31,027 bases of DNA from Clostridia bacterium (GTDB taxonomy: Bacteria > Bacillota > Clostridia > Oscillospirales > CAG-272): contig JAGAFM010000023.1 of the NCBI GenBank assembly GCA_017612655.1, forward strand, positions 1 through 31,027, in the 5' to 3' direction. The notes below the pieces were generated by a model that had not been told where the DNA came from, did no database searches, and saw only the letters and a program-made list of their open reading frames with translations. Each line of letters opens with the position of its first letter. Position 1 is the first letter of the stretch. This document shows positions 22,402 to 30,045 of this stretch, piece after piece. The translations under genes were made by a program, and so were the position numbers.

Positions 22402-24192
22402 ATGAGAAAACTGACGATCTGTGGTTTCGAGCTGTCTTCGTTCCGGATCATGAGGAGATCAGGGTGCTCTCCGGCCGAACAAACTGCTGCGGTTTTTCTG
22501 CAGCGGGTCATCGAACAGTCCTGCGGAGTCCGTCTTCCGATTGTCGAAGAGGGAGATCACGGAATTTGGATCGGATTTCGCGGATCGGACGAGAGGATCC
22601 GGTGGGACGGTTTCCGGATTTCTTCCGATCAGAACAGCGTTTTTCTGGACGGGAACTGCGAAAGAGGGATCCTCTACGCAGCCTACGAATTTGCTGAGAA
22701 GTATCTAGGCTATCGGATGTTCGCGCCCGACTGTGAACGGATTGTCTCTACGGGCGAGGCGGAGGTCCCCGGCGGAATGGATCTGATCGACAACCCTGCA
22801 TTTCAGGTCCGCAGAATGTCGTATGATCCGTACTACGGACAGCTGGAGTTCATGTCCCGCAGCCGGCTGAACGCCGACATGGGGGCGCTGGAATCCATCC
22901 CTTACGGAGGACAGGAGTTTAACGGCATCGACTGCCACACTTTTTGGCGCTACTGTCCCGCCGACCGCTATTATGAAGAACACCCGGAGTATTATGCCCT
23001 CGTGGACGGAAAACGGATTCCGTGCGTGGACGGCGCCGGTCCCGGACAGCTGTGCCTTTCCAATCCGGACGTGCTCCGGATCGTCACCGAAGGCGTGAGG
23101 GAAGCCCTGAGGAAAGCGCCCGGCACCAAACTGCTTGACCTGTCCCAGCTGGATAACGAAAACTACTGCCGCTGCCCGAAATGCAAAGCGGTGGATGAGA
23201 AGGAGGGAAGCCCCTCCGGGTCCGTCATCCGGTTCGTGAACGCGGTTGCGGAGGCGATCGAGCCAGAATTTCCGGACGTCATGATTCAGACATTTGCCTA
23301 TCTATATTCCCGGAAACCGCCGAAGCACGCGGTTCCGAGGAAGAACGTTCTTCTGCGGTACTGCACCATGTCCGCCTGCATGCGCCACGGAATCGATGAC
23401 GAGTCCTGCCCGACCAACAGCGCGGAAATCGGACCGGATCTGAAACAGTGGAGAGCCTGCTCGGCCAGCTTCTCGATCTGGGACTACCCGAACAACTACT
23501 ACTGTTTTATCGCCCCGTTTCCCCTTCTGGAATCGATCTGGCGCAATCTCCGGTTTTTCGCGGATATCGGAACCATACACGTATATGAAGAGGCAAACGA
23601 AGGAGGCGGGGCCGGAGGTGCCTATCCGGAGCTGAAGGCGTATCTGCTCACGAAACTGCTCTGGAATCCCTACCGGAGCGAGGAGGAGTACCGCGGCCTG
23701 ATTACCGAGTTCCTGGAGACTTTCTACGGCCCCGGATGGGAACGGTTCTATCAGTATCTGAGGCTGGAGCACGAAACAACCGCCCATGCCGAAATGACCT
23801 GCATGACGGAAGTGGACATTGCCTTCCTCTACTACAGCTGCGATCCTCCCATCCCGGGAATCCGCCGGTTCCTGCATGACAATTACGAAGCGGGGCCGTT
23901 TCAGCCGGTACTTCCGAACAATCCCCTGAAACCTTTGGTGGACAGGATTGAGGAGGCGGAGGCGCTGATGGACGAAGCGTATGCCATGGCGGAAACCGAA
24001 GAACAGCGCACCCGCCTCCGGAGAAGCAGACTCTCCCTGGAATATCTGGATCTGTTCTGCAGGCCAAGAGACCGGGCTTCCGTAAAGGGAGAAGAACTGA
24101 AGACCTACATGAACCGGATTCGGGCATTCCGGGAACAGAAGCGTCTGTTCGGAATGCACTACAACTGGAATACCAGAAACAACGGAAACTGA
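22402..24192 (+). CDS. DUF4838 glycoside-hydrolase-like protein, 596 aa
   Basis: The N-terminal 120 residues look like the alpha-glucuronidase/hexosaminidase-type N-terminal domain (IEQSCGVRLPIV, GIWIGF, then GILYAAYEFAEKYLGYRMFAP). The centre carries the DUF4838 signature: DLSQLDNENYCRCPKCKAVD, then SVIRFVNAVAEAIEPEFPD, FAYLYSRKPPK and a late SIWDYPNNYYCF. Proteins of this group are found in carbohydrate loci and resemble GH20/GH67 barrels, but substrate and catalytic residues are not established. There is no signal peptide, so it should be cytoplasmic, unlike many Bacteroidetes relatives. The frame opens at 22333, but ATG at 22402 has AGGAGG 5 bases upstream. An esterase gene follows 44 bases later, suggesting joint action on an acylated or esterified sugar. 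Confidence 0.87.
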   Translation: MRKLTICGFELSSFRIMRRSGCSPAEQTAAVFLQRVIEQSCGVRLPIVEEGDHGIWIGFRGSDERIRWDGFRISSDQNSVFLDGNCERGILYAAYEFAEKYLGYRMFAPDCERIVSTGEAEVPGGMDLIDNPAFQVRRMSYDPYYGQLEFMSRSRLNADMGALESIPYGGQEFNGIDCHTFWRYCPADRYYEEHPEYYALVDGKRIPCVDGAGPGQLCLSNPDVLRIVTEGVREALRKAPGTKLLDLSQLDNENYCRCPKCKAVDEKEGSPSGSVIRFVNAVAEAIEPEFPDVMIQTFAYLYSRKPPKHAVPRKNVLLRYCTMSACMRHGIDDESCPTNSAEIGPDLKQWRACSASFSIWDYPNNYYCFIAPFPLLESIWRNLRFFADIGTIHVYEEANEGGGAGGAYPELKAYLLTKLLWNPYRSEEEYRGLITEFLETFYGPGWERFYQYLRLEHETTAHAEMTCMTEVDIAFLYYSCDPPIPGIRRFLHDNYEAGPFQPVLPNNPLKPLVDRIEEAEALMDEAYAMAETEEQRTRLRRSRLSLEYLDLFCRPRDRASVKGEELKTYMNRIRAFREQKRLFGMHYNWNTRNNGN

Positions 24193-24236
24193 GCCTCCAG
24201 TGAAGGAGAGATTCCGATTTCCGAGAGGAGGAGTCA

Positions 24237-25418
24237 ATGATGTTGCGCGATCTGCGGTCCGGCGGCCTGCTCCAGGGCAGACAGTTGGAAGTCTTCCGGC
24301 ACAGAACCGGCCAGGAATGCGGATATGAAAAGGATCAGGAGGATACGTTCTGCCTTCTGCATCCCGGAAACGAAGAAAAGGGAACCGTCTACCCGCTGGT
24401 CGTGGTGTTTCATTCCGGCGGTCATGACTGCTATTCTGCCGTCGGATGCAACTACTACCCGGGGAACCACGATCTCTATCACGTCCCGGAGCAGATGTTC
24501 GGCCTGTTTCTCGATTGCAGAGAGCATTTTGAGCGCGACTGGTGGTGGGGCGGGCAGAATGCCTGGGGACAGGGCCCGGAAACGTTCCGCGGCATCGAGC
24601 CGCAGCCTGTCGAGAGGCGCTGTATCACGACGCTCCAATGGGTTCTGGACAACTATCCGGTCGACCGTTTCCGCGTATACGGGGTAGGAATTTCCATGGG
24701 CGGGAGCGGCGCGCTCGGGGTCGGTCTCTGCCGTGGCGATCTGTTTGCTGCGCTTAAGGTTGGCGTTGCCGCAGGCGTCCGGCATGCTTCGGATCGCTGC
24801 TGCCTGGAGGGCACGATGCCAGAGGGCTTTTCCATTCCGGATCCTCCCGTGGTTGTGGATTTTTCCGCGCAGAACGACCGCTGGTCGGACGGGCACGAAG
24901 TGCTGTACCGGGGAATGCAGGAACGTCGCTATGCGCTGTACGGATTCTGGGGCATGTTCGGACACGATGGCAATCACGGGAGAGTCGCCGAATTCAATGA
25001 TCTGGTCGAAGCGTTTGATCTCTGGTCCGTTCGGGGCGACCGGGCATATCCTGTTTTCACGGAAGCTTCCACGGACGATCCGATTCCCTGGCCGGACAAC
25101 CTAGCCAGTGAGGCACCTGGGCAGGTGAACGGCTTTTTCCGCTGGGAGAACGGGAAAGATACCGAGCAGAGTTTTTCGATCTCGCTCCGACTCCTTTCCC
25201 AGGAGGAATGGAAAACAAGAATTCCGGTTCCGAGGTCGTCGACCGCAAACGTCACTCTGCGCCGGCTTCAGCGGTTCCGACTGGCTCCGGGCGAACGGTT
25301 CTCTTTCAGCTTCGGAGACCGCACAGGTACCTCTTTCGCCAATGCGGAAGGGAAGCCGGAGGTGCAGGGCCTCACCGTGACCGACGCCCCGCAGATGCTT
25401 ACGCTCCGGAAATCATAG
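24237..25418 (+). CDS. Alpha/beta-hydrolase esterase, 393 aa
   Basis: The hydrolase fold has an early strand VYPLVVVFHSGG (oxyanion region), a nucleophile elbow GVGISMGGSGALG with Ser153 in G-I-S-M-G, an acid candidate Asp214 (SAQNDRW) and a base candidate His243 or His247 (FGHDGNHGR). It resembles feruloyl/acetyl-esterase-like and polysaccharide-depolymerase-type hydrolases (DLH/PHB depolymerase). After about residue 270 comes a beta-rich C-terminal extension (NGFFRWENGKDTEQSFSISLRLL) that may be an accessory domain. There is no signal peptide. ATG at 24237 has AGGAGG 5 bases upstream; the next codon is also ATG. It follows the DUF4838 gene, probably in one operon, and precedes the RNase P RNA promoter with no clear terminator. 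Nothing was seen in 25419-25503. Confidence 0.85.
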   Translation: MMLRDLRSGGLLQGRQLEVFRHRTGQECGYEKDQEDTFCLLHPGNEEKGTVYPLVVVFHSGGHDCYSAVGCNYYPGNHDLYHVPEQMFGLFLDCREHFERDWWWGGQNAWGQGPETFRGIEPQPVERRCITTLQWVLDNYPVDRFRVYGVGISMGGSGALGVGLCRGDLFAALKVGVAAGVRHASDRCCLEGTMPEGFSIPDPPVVVDFSAQNDRWSDGHEVLYRGMQERRYALYGFWGMFGHDGNHGRVAEFNDLVEAFDLWSVRGDRAYPVFTEASTDDPIPWPDNLASEAPGQVNGFFRWENGKDTEQSFSISLRLLSQEEWKTRIPVPRSSTANVTLRRLQRFRLAPGERFSFSFGDRTGTSFANAEGKPEVQGLTVTDAPQMLTLRKS

Positions 25419-25503
25419 TGAAAGAATTCTCCGAGCACGTCGGACGGTCGGTTTTCCCTGTTTCGGAGGAACGATTTTTGCAGGGAAAACCACGACTTCT
25501 CGC

Positions 25504-25532
25504 TTGACAGATTCCGGCAGAATTGGTATAAT
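25504..25532 (+). promoter_or_regulatory. Perfect-consensus promoter of the RNase P RNA gene
   Basis: TTGACA (25504-25509), 17 bases, TATAAT (25527-25532) with TGG upstream. Both hexamers are perfect. Predicted start is near 25539, about 35 bases before the mature 5' end of the RNA. Confidence 0.93.
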
Positions 25533-25573
25533 AATAAGCGCGGAAAGCCGGTTCTCCGGCCCGTGGAAAATGC

Positions 25574-25953
25574 GAACGTCGGCAGGCAATCGCGCGATAT
25601 CAGGCCGAAAGGTATTATCGTGAGGAAAGTCCGGGCTTCACAGGGAAGGATAACGGATAACATCCGCCGAAGGCGACTTCCGGGAGAGTGCAACAGAGAG
25701 ATACCGCCGGAGCGGTTTCCGCTCCGGTAAGGGTGGAAAGGCGAGGTAAGAGCTCACCGACATACCGGGTAACCGGCGTGTCCTGTAAACCCTATCCGAA
25801 GCAACACCCGCGCGGGAAATCCCTGTATCGGGCCGCAAGGCCCGCCGCGCCGGTGGCACGTACCGGACGAGAGGATGGTACGGAGCTTTGTGGAGACATA
25901 AAGCAAAGATAGATGATTGCCCACGACAGAACCCGGCTTACAGCCGACGTTCC
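25574..25953 (+). ncRNA. rnpB: RNase P RNA, bacterial class A, about 380 nt
   Basis: Catalytic RNA that matures tRNA 5' ends. The ends pair as P1: GAACGTCGGC (25574-25583) with GCCGACGTTC (25943-25952). P2 pairs GGCAATC with GATTGCC near 25916. Universal core segments are present: GAGGAAAGTCCGGGCTTCAC in the 5' P4 region, AGAGTGCAACAGAGAGATACCG, GGGTGGAAAGGCGAGGTAAG, GAGCTCACC and the 3' P4 strand ACAGAACCCGGCTTACAG. The general layout fits class A and not the Bacillus class B. It is transcribed as a slightly longer precursor. A short T run (GTTTTC) follows P1, but I see no separate terminator. Confidence 0.96.
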
Positions 25954-26026
25954 GTTTTCAAAAAACAGATCTTTGGGACGGAAGGAGCGCCGGCCCCCGA
26001 ACGGAGGACCGGAATCGAACTGCTGT

Positions 26027-26626
26027 ATGAAAGAAGAAACGCTGCGCCTCGTCAAGGACGTATATTCCATTGAGCGGGAATGCATCGAAGGGCTTGAGGC
26101 CTGTTTCGATGCCGATGCACTGGATCGTGCGGTCACCTTTCTGAAGGATGCCCCGCGGATCGGAACCTGCGGATGCGGTCATTCCGGCATTCTGTGCCAG
26201 CATCTGGCCCATCTGCTCTGCTGCATCGAACAGCCCGCCCGTTTTATTTCTCCCGCGGAAGCTGTCCATGGAGCCATGGGCTTCCTCCGGGAAGGCGATG
26301 CTATGGTGTTCGCGTCCCGCGGCGGAAAGACGAAGGAACTGCTCCCGATCCTCGATATCTGCAAACAGAAGGGGATCCGCGTGATTACGGTGACCGAAAA
26401 TCTGGAAAGCGAACTCGCCCGCGGTGCGGACGTGGTGCTTCGCCAGTTCGTCAACCGGGAAACCGACCGCTTCAATTCTCAGGGAACGACTTCGTCCACG
26501 GCACTCTGCGTCATTTTCCATACCCTGACCACGGCCCTCATGGAGGAAACCGGATTTCAAAACGAGCAGTTTGCCGTGATTCATCCGGGCGGTGCAGTCG
26601 GAGAACGGCTCAACCGCAAACCCTGA
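26027..26626 (+). CDS. SIS-domain sugar-phosphate isomerase (KpsF/GutQ type without CBS domains), 199 aa
   Basis: Sugar isomerase domain protein. RIGTCGCGHSG (45-54) is the first phosphosugar loop, ASRGGKTKEL (96-105) the second (usual S-x-S-G-x-T, here R-G-G-K-T), and TSSTALCVIFHTLTTALMEE a conserved helix. The C-terminal FAVIHPGGAVGERL resembles the H-P-G-G-x-x-G motif of KpsF/GutQ arabinose 5-phosphate isomerases. It stops after the SIS domain, with no CBS pair. ATG at 26027 is chosen: the frame opens at 25913, but that lies inside RNase P RNA. The binding site is poor, with GGAGG about 20 bases upstream, so initiation may be weak. It is first in a carbohydrate cassette and presumably interconverts a ketose and aldose phosphate. 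Confidence 0.85.
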   Translation: MKEETLRLVKDVYSIERECIEGLEACFDADALDRAVTFLKDAPRIGTCGCGHSGILCQHLAHLLCCIEQPARFISPAEAVHGAMGFLREGDAMVFASRGGKTKELLPILDICKQKGIRVITVTENLESELARGADVVLRQFVNRETDRFNSQGTTSSTALCVIFHTLTTALMEETGFQNEQFAVIHPGGAVGERLNRKP

Positions 26627-26664
26627 TTAGGAATCGATATCTCATCCAGAAAGGAAATACAGAC

Positions 26665-27285
26665 ATGGAATTCAAGGTGTATCAAAAAGAACTCGAACTG
26701 CAGTCCCGGGGATGGATCCCCACGTTTCACGATGTTTCCAAGGAAATCATCGAGATCGTTGCGGCTTCCGGCGTCAAGAACGGAACGGTCTGCATCGCAT
26801 CCCATCACACAACCTGCTCGGTGATGATTCAGGAGTGCTCGCACGACATCGATTCGTTCGATCTGGAGTATCTCCAGCATGATCTTCTGGATATCATGCG
26901 GAAACTGATTCCCGATTTCGAAACGGAGCACCAGTATCGTCATCCCGGACCGCTGCACGCCAAATTCGGGCGTTTTGTGGGCGAACCGGGCGACTATACC
27001 AGCATGAACACCGACGGACATCTCCGTTCCGTGTTCTTCGGCAGAAGCGAGACCATGACCATTAAAGACGGCAAGCTGGACGGCGGCGAGTTCGCTCACG
27101 TGTACTTTATCGACTGGGATCACGTCCGCGCCCGTCACAGACAGCTGAACGTCACGGTTATGGGTACGACGGAAGACGTCGGCGACCGGAAATGGAACGA
27201 CGGAAAGGTAATCGATACGCTTCACAAGTTCCTCGACGAAGAGAAGGGCGACGACGTCCACTATACTCTTCAGCAGCAGCGCTGA
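26665..27285 (+). CDS. YjbQ/UPF0047-family protein, extended form, 206 aa
   Basis: Family landmarks: SHHTTCSVMIQE (46-57) and NTDGHLRSVFFGRSET (115-130), followed by DGKLDGGEFAHVYFIDWDHVRARHRQLNVTVMG. E. coli YjbQ has been reported to have a thiamine-phosphate synthase side activity, but the physiological role is not settled. This copy is longer than the usual 135-140 residues. It has a middle insertion with YRHPGP (91-96) and a C-terminal tail (about 170-206) with no counterpart in the neighbouring paralog at 28086-28580. The two share the HPGP and NTD-HLRS elements and so belong to one subgroup. AAAGGAAA precedes the ATG. It lies 38 bases after the SIS gene and 27 bases before the TIM-like gene. 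Context suggests a role in sugar-phosphate metabolism. Confidence 0.9.
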   Translation: MEFKVYQKELELQSRGWIPTFHDVSKEIIEIVAASGVKNGTVCIASHHTTCSVMIQECSHDIDSFDLEYLQHDLLDIMRKLIPDFETEHQYRHPGPLHAKFGRFVGEPGDYTSMNTDGHLRSVFFGRSETMTIKDGKLDGGEFAHVYFIDWDHVRARHRQLNVTVMGTTEDVGDRKWNDGKVIDTLHKFLDEEKGDDVHYTLQQQR

Positions 27286-27312
27286 ACGCGTTCCGGGGAG
27301 GCCTTGCCTGTC

Positions 27313-28032
27313 ATGAAAAGAGTCATCCGCACGCCGTATTTTGAAATCGGCACGAAAAACTATATTTACGGAGACACCGTTCTCGAGTACGCCAAGGCGG
27401 CGGACGCCGCGGCGGAGAAATACGATATCGATGTTCTGTTCATCACCCCGGCGGTGGAAATCCGCCGCGTCGTGGAAAACACGAAGCATCTGATCGTCCT
27501 GGCACCGTACATGGATACGCTGAGACCGGGACGCGGGATGGCGGATATCCTTCCCGAAGCGCTCCGCGCCGCTGGAGCGGAGGGCGTCGTGGTCAATCAC
27601 TGCGAAAAGCCGATGTCCATTCCGCAGATCAAGCTGACGATCGACCGGGCGAGGGAACTGGACATGCTCGTCTTTGCCTGCGCGGACACGATCGCCGAAG
27701 CAAAAGCGATCGCCCAGCTGCACCCGGACATCATCAATCCGGAGCCTTCCGAACTGATCGGAGGGACGGGCGGCGGCGTCAGCGACATGGGATTTGTCCG
27801 CGCTTCGATCCGCGAGATCAAGGCGATCTATCCGGATATTCTCGTGGAACAGGCCGCGGGAATTACCAACGGCCAGCAGGTTTACGATTTCATCATGGCG
27901 GGATCCGAAGCGGCGGGTGCCGCGTCCGGCATTATGAAGGCCGCCGATCCGCTTGCCATGATCGATGAAATGATTGCGGCCACCCGCCGCGCGGCGGACG
28001 ATCTCGCCCGTAAGGCGGCAGCGCAGCCGTAA
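27313..28032 (+). CDS. Triose-phosphate-isomerase-like protein, 239 aa
   Basis: TIM-barrel isomerase with recognisable TPI catalytic positions: Lys15 (EIGTKNY), His96 (NHCEKP, replacing the usual GHSERR) and Glu144 (NPEPSELIG). The late phosphate-binding GITNGQQV and AAGAASGIMKAADP segments are also present. The short form resembles archaeal TPI more than glycolytic bacterial TPI. Such divergent copies in sugar operons often act on other phosphosugars such as erythrulose phosphate, so the substrate should not be assumed to be dihydroxyacetone phosphate. ATG at 27313 lies 11 bases after GGGGAGG. A TTG at 27304 is nearer but only 2 bases away, so ATG is preferred. It sits between the two YjbQ paralogs, which points to a shared phosphorylated intermediate. 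Confidence 0.88.
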   Translation: MKRVIRTPYFEIGTKNYIYGDTVLEYAKAADAAAEKYDIDVLFITPAVEIRRVVENTKHLIVLAPYMDTLRPGRGMADILPEALRAAGAEGVVVNHCEKPMSIPQIKLTIDRARELDMLVFACADTIAEAKAIAQLHPDIINPEPSELIGGTGGGVSDMGFVRASIREIKAIYPDILVEQAAGITNGQQVYDFIMAGSEAAGAASGIMKAADPLAMIDEMIAATRRAADDLARKAAAQP

Positions 28033-28085
28033 CCCGGAACCGTTCCGGAAACGAATCGCCGGGGTGTCCCCGGGAAAGGAGCAGT

Positions 28086-28580
28086 ATGGTTTACCGCGAA
28101 TCGTTCAAGGTGCAGTCCAACGACAAGGTCTGCACATTCCACAATGTTACCGCTCAGGCGAAGGAGGTTCTCGCAAAATCCGGGATCAAAAACGGGATCG
28201 TCGTCGTTTACTCCCATCATACGACCTGCGCCGTCATTACCCAGGAAGCCGCGTTTGATGTTTCGATGACCGGCCTGGAAACCCTGCAGCAGGATCTGGT
28301 GGAAGTCATGGGAAGCTTCATTCCCACCCAGCATAAGGAGGGGATGTATCTTCATCCCGGGCCCAAGGCGCTTCAGTTCGCGGAAGAGCACGGGGAAGAT
28401 GCCAGAGGCTGCCACAACACCGATGCACATCTGCGCTCCTCCATCATCGGAAGGAGCGAGACCATCGTGGTGGAAGACGGGAAAATGGATCTCGGCGAAT
28501 TCGGGTTCATTTACTTCATCGATTTTGACCAGACCCGGGCGCGGACCCGTACCGTGCAGGTCATGGTTATCGGAGAATAA
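28086..28580 (+). CDS. YjbQ/UPF0047-family protein, second paralog, 164 aa
   Basis: The same family landmarks as the protein at 26665-27285 are present: SGIKNGIVVVYSHHTTCAVI, then EGMYLHPGPKAL, HNTDAHLRSSIIGRSETIVVEDGKMDLGEFG (interrupted here by few differences) and IDFDQTRARTRTVQVMVIGE. It lacks the C-terminal tail of the first paralog. Putative active-site histidines are in SHHTTC (44-45) and NTDAHL (115). The two paralogs are clearly related but well diverged, so they are either old duplicates with distinct roles or subunits of a heteromer. The ATG has AAAGGAGCAGT immediately before it. It follows the TIM-like gene by 53 bases and precedes the isomerase gene by 29. Confidence 0.92.
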   Translation: MVYRESFKVQSNDKVCTFHNVTAQAKEVLAKSGIKNGIVVVYSHHTTCAVITQEAAFDVSMTGLETLQQDLVEVMGSFIPTQHKEGMYLHPGPKALQFAEEHGEDARGCHNTDAHLRSSIIGRSETIVVEDGKMDLGEFGFIYFIDFDQTRARTRTVQVMVIGE

Positions 28581-28609
28581 CACAACAAATCATAAGGGAG
28601 GTTCCACTC

Positions 28610-29989
28610 ATGAAAGTCGGTTTTTTGCCCCTTTATATCGCATTGTATGACGAGATTTCTCCGTCCATGCGTCCGCGCTGCGAAGCGTTCTACGAGACCA
28701 TGGCAAAGCGGCTGGAAGCAGCCGGGCTGGAAGTGATCCGCACGCCTATCTGCCGGATCAAGCCCGAGTTCGACGCCGCCGTCCTCAGCTACGAGGATCA
28801 GGGCGCAGACGCGATTGTAACCCTGCACCTGGCGTATTCTCCTTCCCTGGAGAGCATCGACGCGATCTGCGCAACCGATCTCCCCGTCATTGTCATGGAT
28901 ACGACAGAAACCGAAGAATTTACGAACATGCAAGATCCCGGCGAAATCAGCTACAACCACGGCATTCACGGCGTCATGGATTTCTGCAGCATGATGATGA
29001 GACGCGGCAAGCCGTACGCGATCGCCGCGGGATACTATACGACTTCCGATGTCGTGGACCGTGTGGTCGGTTTCGTCCGTGCCGCCGTCTGCGCAGAGGC
29101 TCTGACCGAGACAAACGTCGCGCTTTTTGGAGGCGTGTTCGAAGGAATGGGAGACTTCTCCGTTCCCGCTTACGAGCTGAACGACCGGTTCGGCATCCGG
29201 ACGATTGACGTGGACGCAGACCGCGTTCGCGCCATCTACGGGGCGCTGACCGATGAGGAAGTGGCGGCCGAGAAGCAGTTCGACAAGGACAATTACGAGT
29301 TTGAGGGGACGATCATTCCCGAAGAGTACGACGCAGCAGTCCGCTCCGGTCTGGCGCTCCGCAAGTACATCGACGAAGCCGGCCTGACGGCGTTTTCCGT
29401 AAACTTCACCAAGATCGGTCCCGACAACTCCGGCCTGACCTCCATGCCCTTTATCGAATGCTGCAAGGAAATGACCCGCGGCATCGGTTACGCGGGAGAA
29501 GGCGATCCCCTGACGGCTTCGTTTACGGGCGCTTTCCTGCGGGGATATCCGGATTCGACCTTCTGCGAGATTTTCTGCCCTGACTGGAAAAACGACATCG
29601 TGATGCTCAGTCATATGGGCGAGCTCAACTACAATCTGGCAGCCGTGAAACCGGTCATCCGCCGTTGCGGAAAGAACTTCACTCCGGCAGGATTCCCCTA
29701 TGCGGGATACACCCGCATGAAGGGCGGCCACGGCGTTTACGTCAACGTCAGCAGAGGCGAGGACGATTACAAGATCGTTCTTTCCGAATGCGATCTGCTT
29801 GATTTCGACGAGGACAATTTCCCCGGAGATATGCGCGGATGGCTTCGTCCCGCCTGCGGAACGGCGCAGTTCCTTGAAAACCTGAGCCGCTTCGGAGCTA
29901 CGCACCACAGCACGTTCGTCATGGGCGCTACCGCGGAGCAGATCGAGTTCTTCGCGACTCTGCTCGGCCTGGAGACCTACATCATCTGA
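28610..29989 (+). CDS. L-arabinose/L-fucose isomerase-family sugar isomerase, 459 aa
   Basis: Metal-dependent aldose-ketose isomerase. The four metal ligands of AraA have counterparts: Glu297 (YAGEGDP), Glu320 (FCEIF), His335 (SHMGE) and His432 or His433 (THHSTFV). The length and the C-terminal G-ATHHSTFVMGATAEQIEFFA block match the AraA group. The N-terminal half (IYC-like Rossmann domain, VGFLPLYIALYDE, then GADAIVTLHLAYSPSLESI) fits L-fucose/arabinose isomerase domain 1. True arabinose isomerases are somewhat longer, so another aldose may be used. AGGGAGG lies 9 bases before the ATG. A terminator-like hairpin follows 10 bases after the stop, then the FGGY kinase, which could phosphorylate the ketose formed here. 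Confidence 0.88.
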   Translation: MKVGFLPLYIALYDEISPSMRPRCEAFYETMAKRLEAAGLEVIRTPICRIKPEFDAAVLSYEDQGADAIVTLHLAYSPSLESIDAICATDLPVIVMDTTETEEFTNMQDPGEISYNHGIHGVMDFCSMMMRRGKPYAIAAGYYTTSDVVDRVVGFVRAAVCAEALTETNVALFGGVFEGMGDFSVPAYELNDRFGIRTIDVDADRVRAIYGALTDEEVAAEKQFDKDNYEFEGTIIPEEYDAAVRSGLALRKYIDEAGLTAFSVNFTKIGPDNSGLTSMPFIECCKEMTRGIGYAGEGDPLTASFTGAFLRGYPDSTFCEIFCPDWKNDIVMLSHMGELNYNLAAVKPVIRRCGKNFTPAGFPYAGYTRMKGGHGVYVNVSRGEDDYKIVLSECDLLDFDEDNFPGDMRGWLRPACGTAQFLENLSRFGATHHSTFVMGATAEQIEFFATLLGLETYII

Positions 29990-29999
29990 GAAAGGATCG

Positions 30000-30034
30000 G
30001 CCCGCCACGGACAAAAAGCCGTGACGGGCTTCTT
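30000..30034 (+). terminator. Hairpin between the isomerase and FGGY kinase genes
   Basis: GCCCGCCACGG (30000-30010) pairs with CCGTGACGGGC (30019-30029) with one mismatch, followed by TTCTT. It is a likely intrinsic terminator or partial attenuator. It ends only 11 bases before the kinase ATG, so read-through is needed for kinase expression unless a promoter was missed. Confidence 0.6.
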
Positions 30035-30045
30035 CGGTTATCAAC

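Noticed and set aside
25913..26026. Upstream ATG extension of the SIS protein
   Set aside because: It overlaps the conserved 3' end of RNase P RNA, including its P1 strand, and the added residues are unlike any SIS protein.
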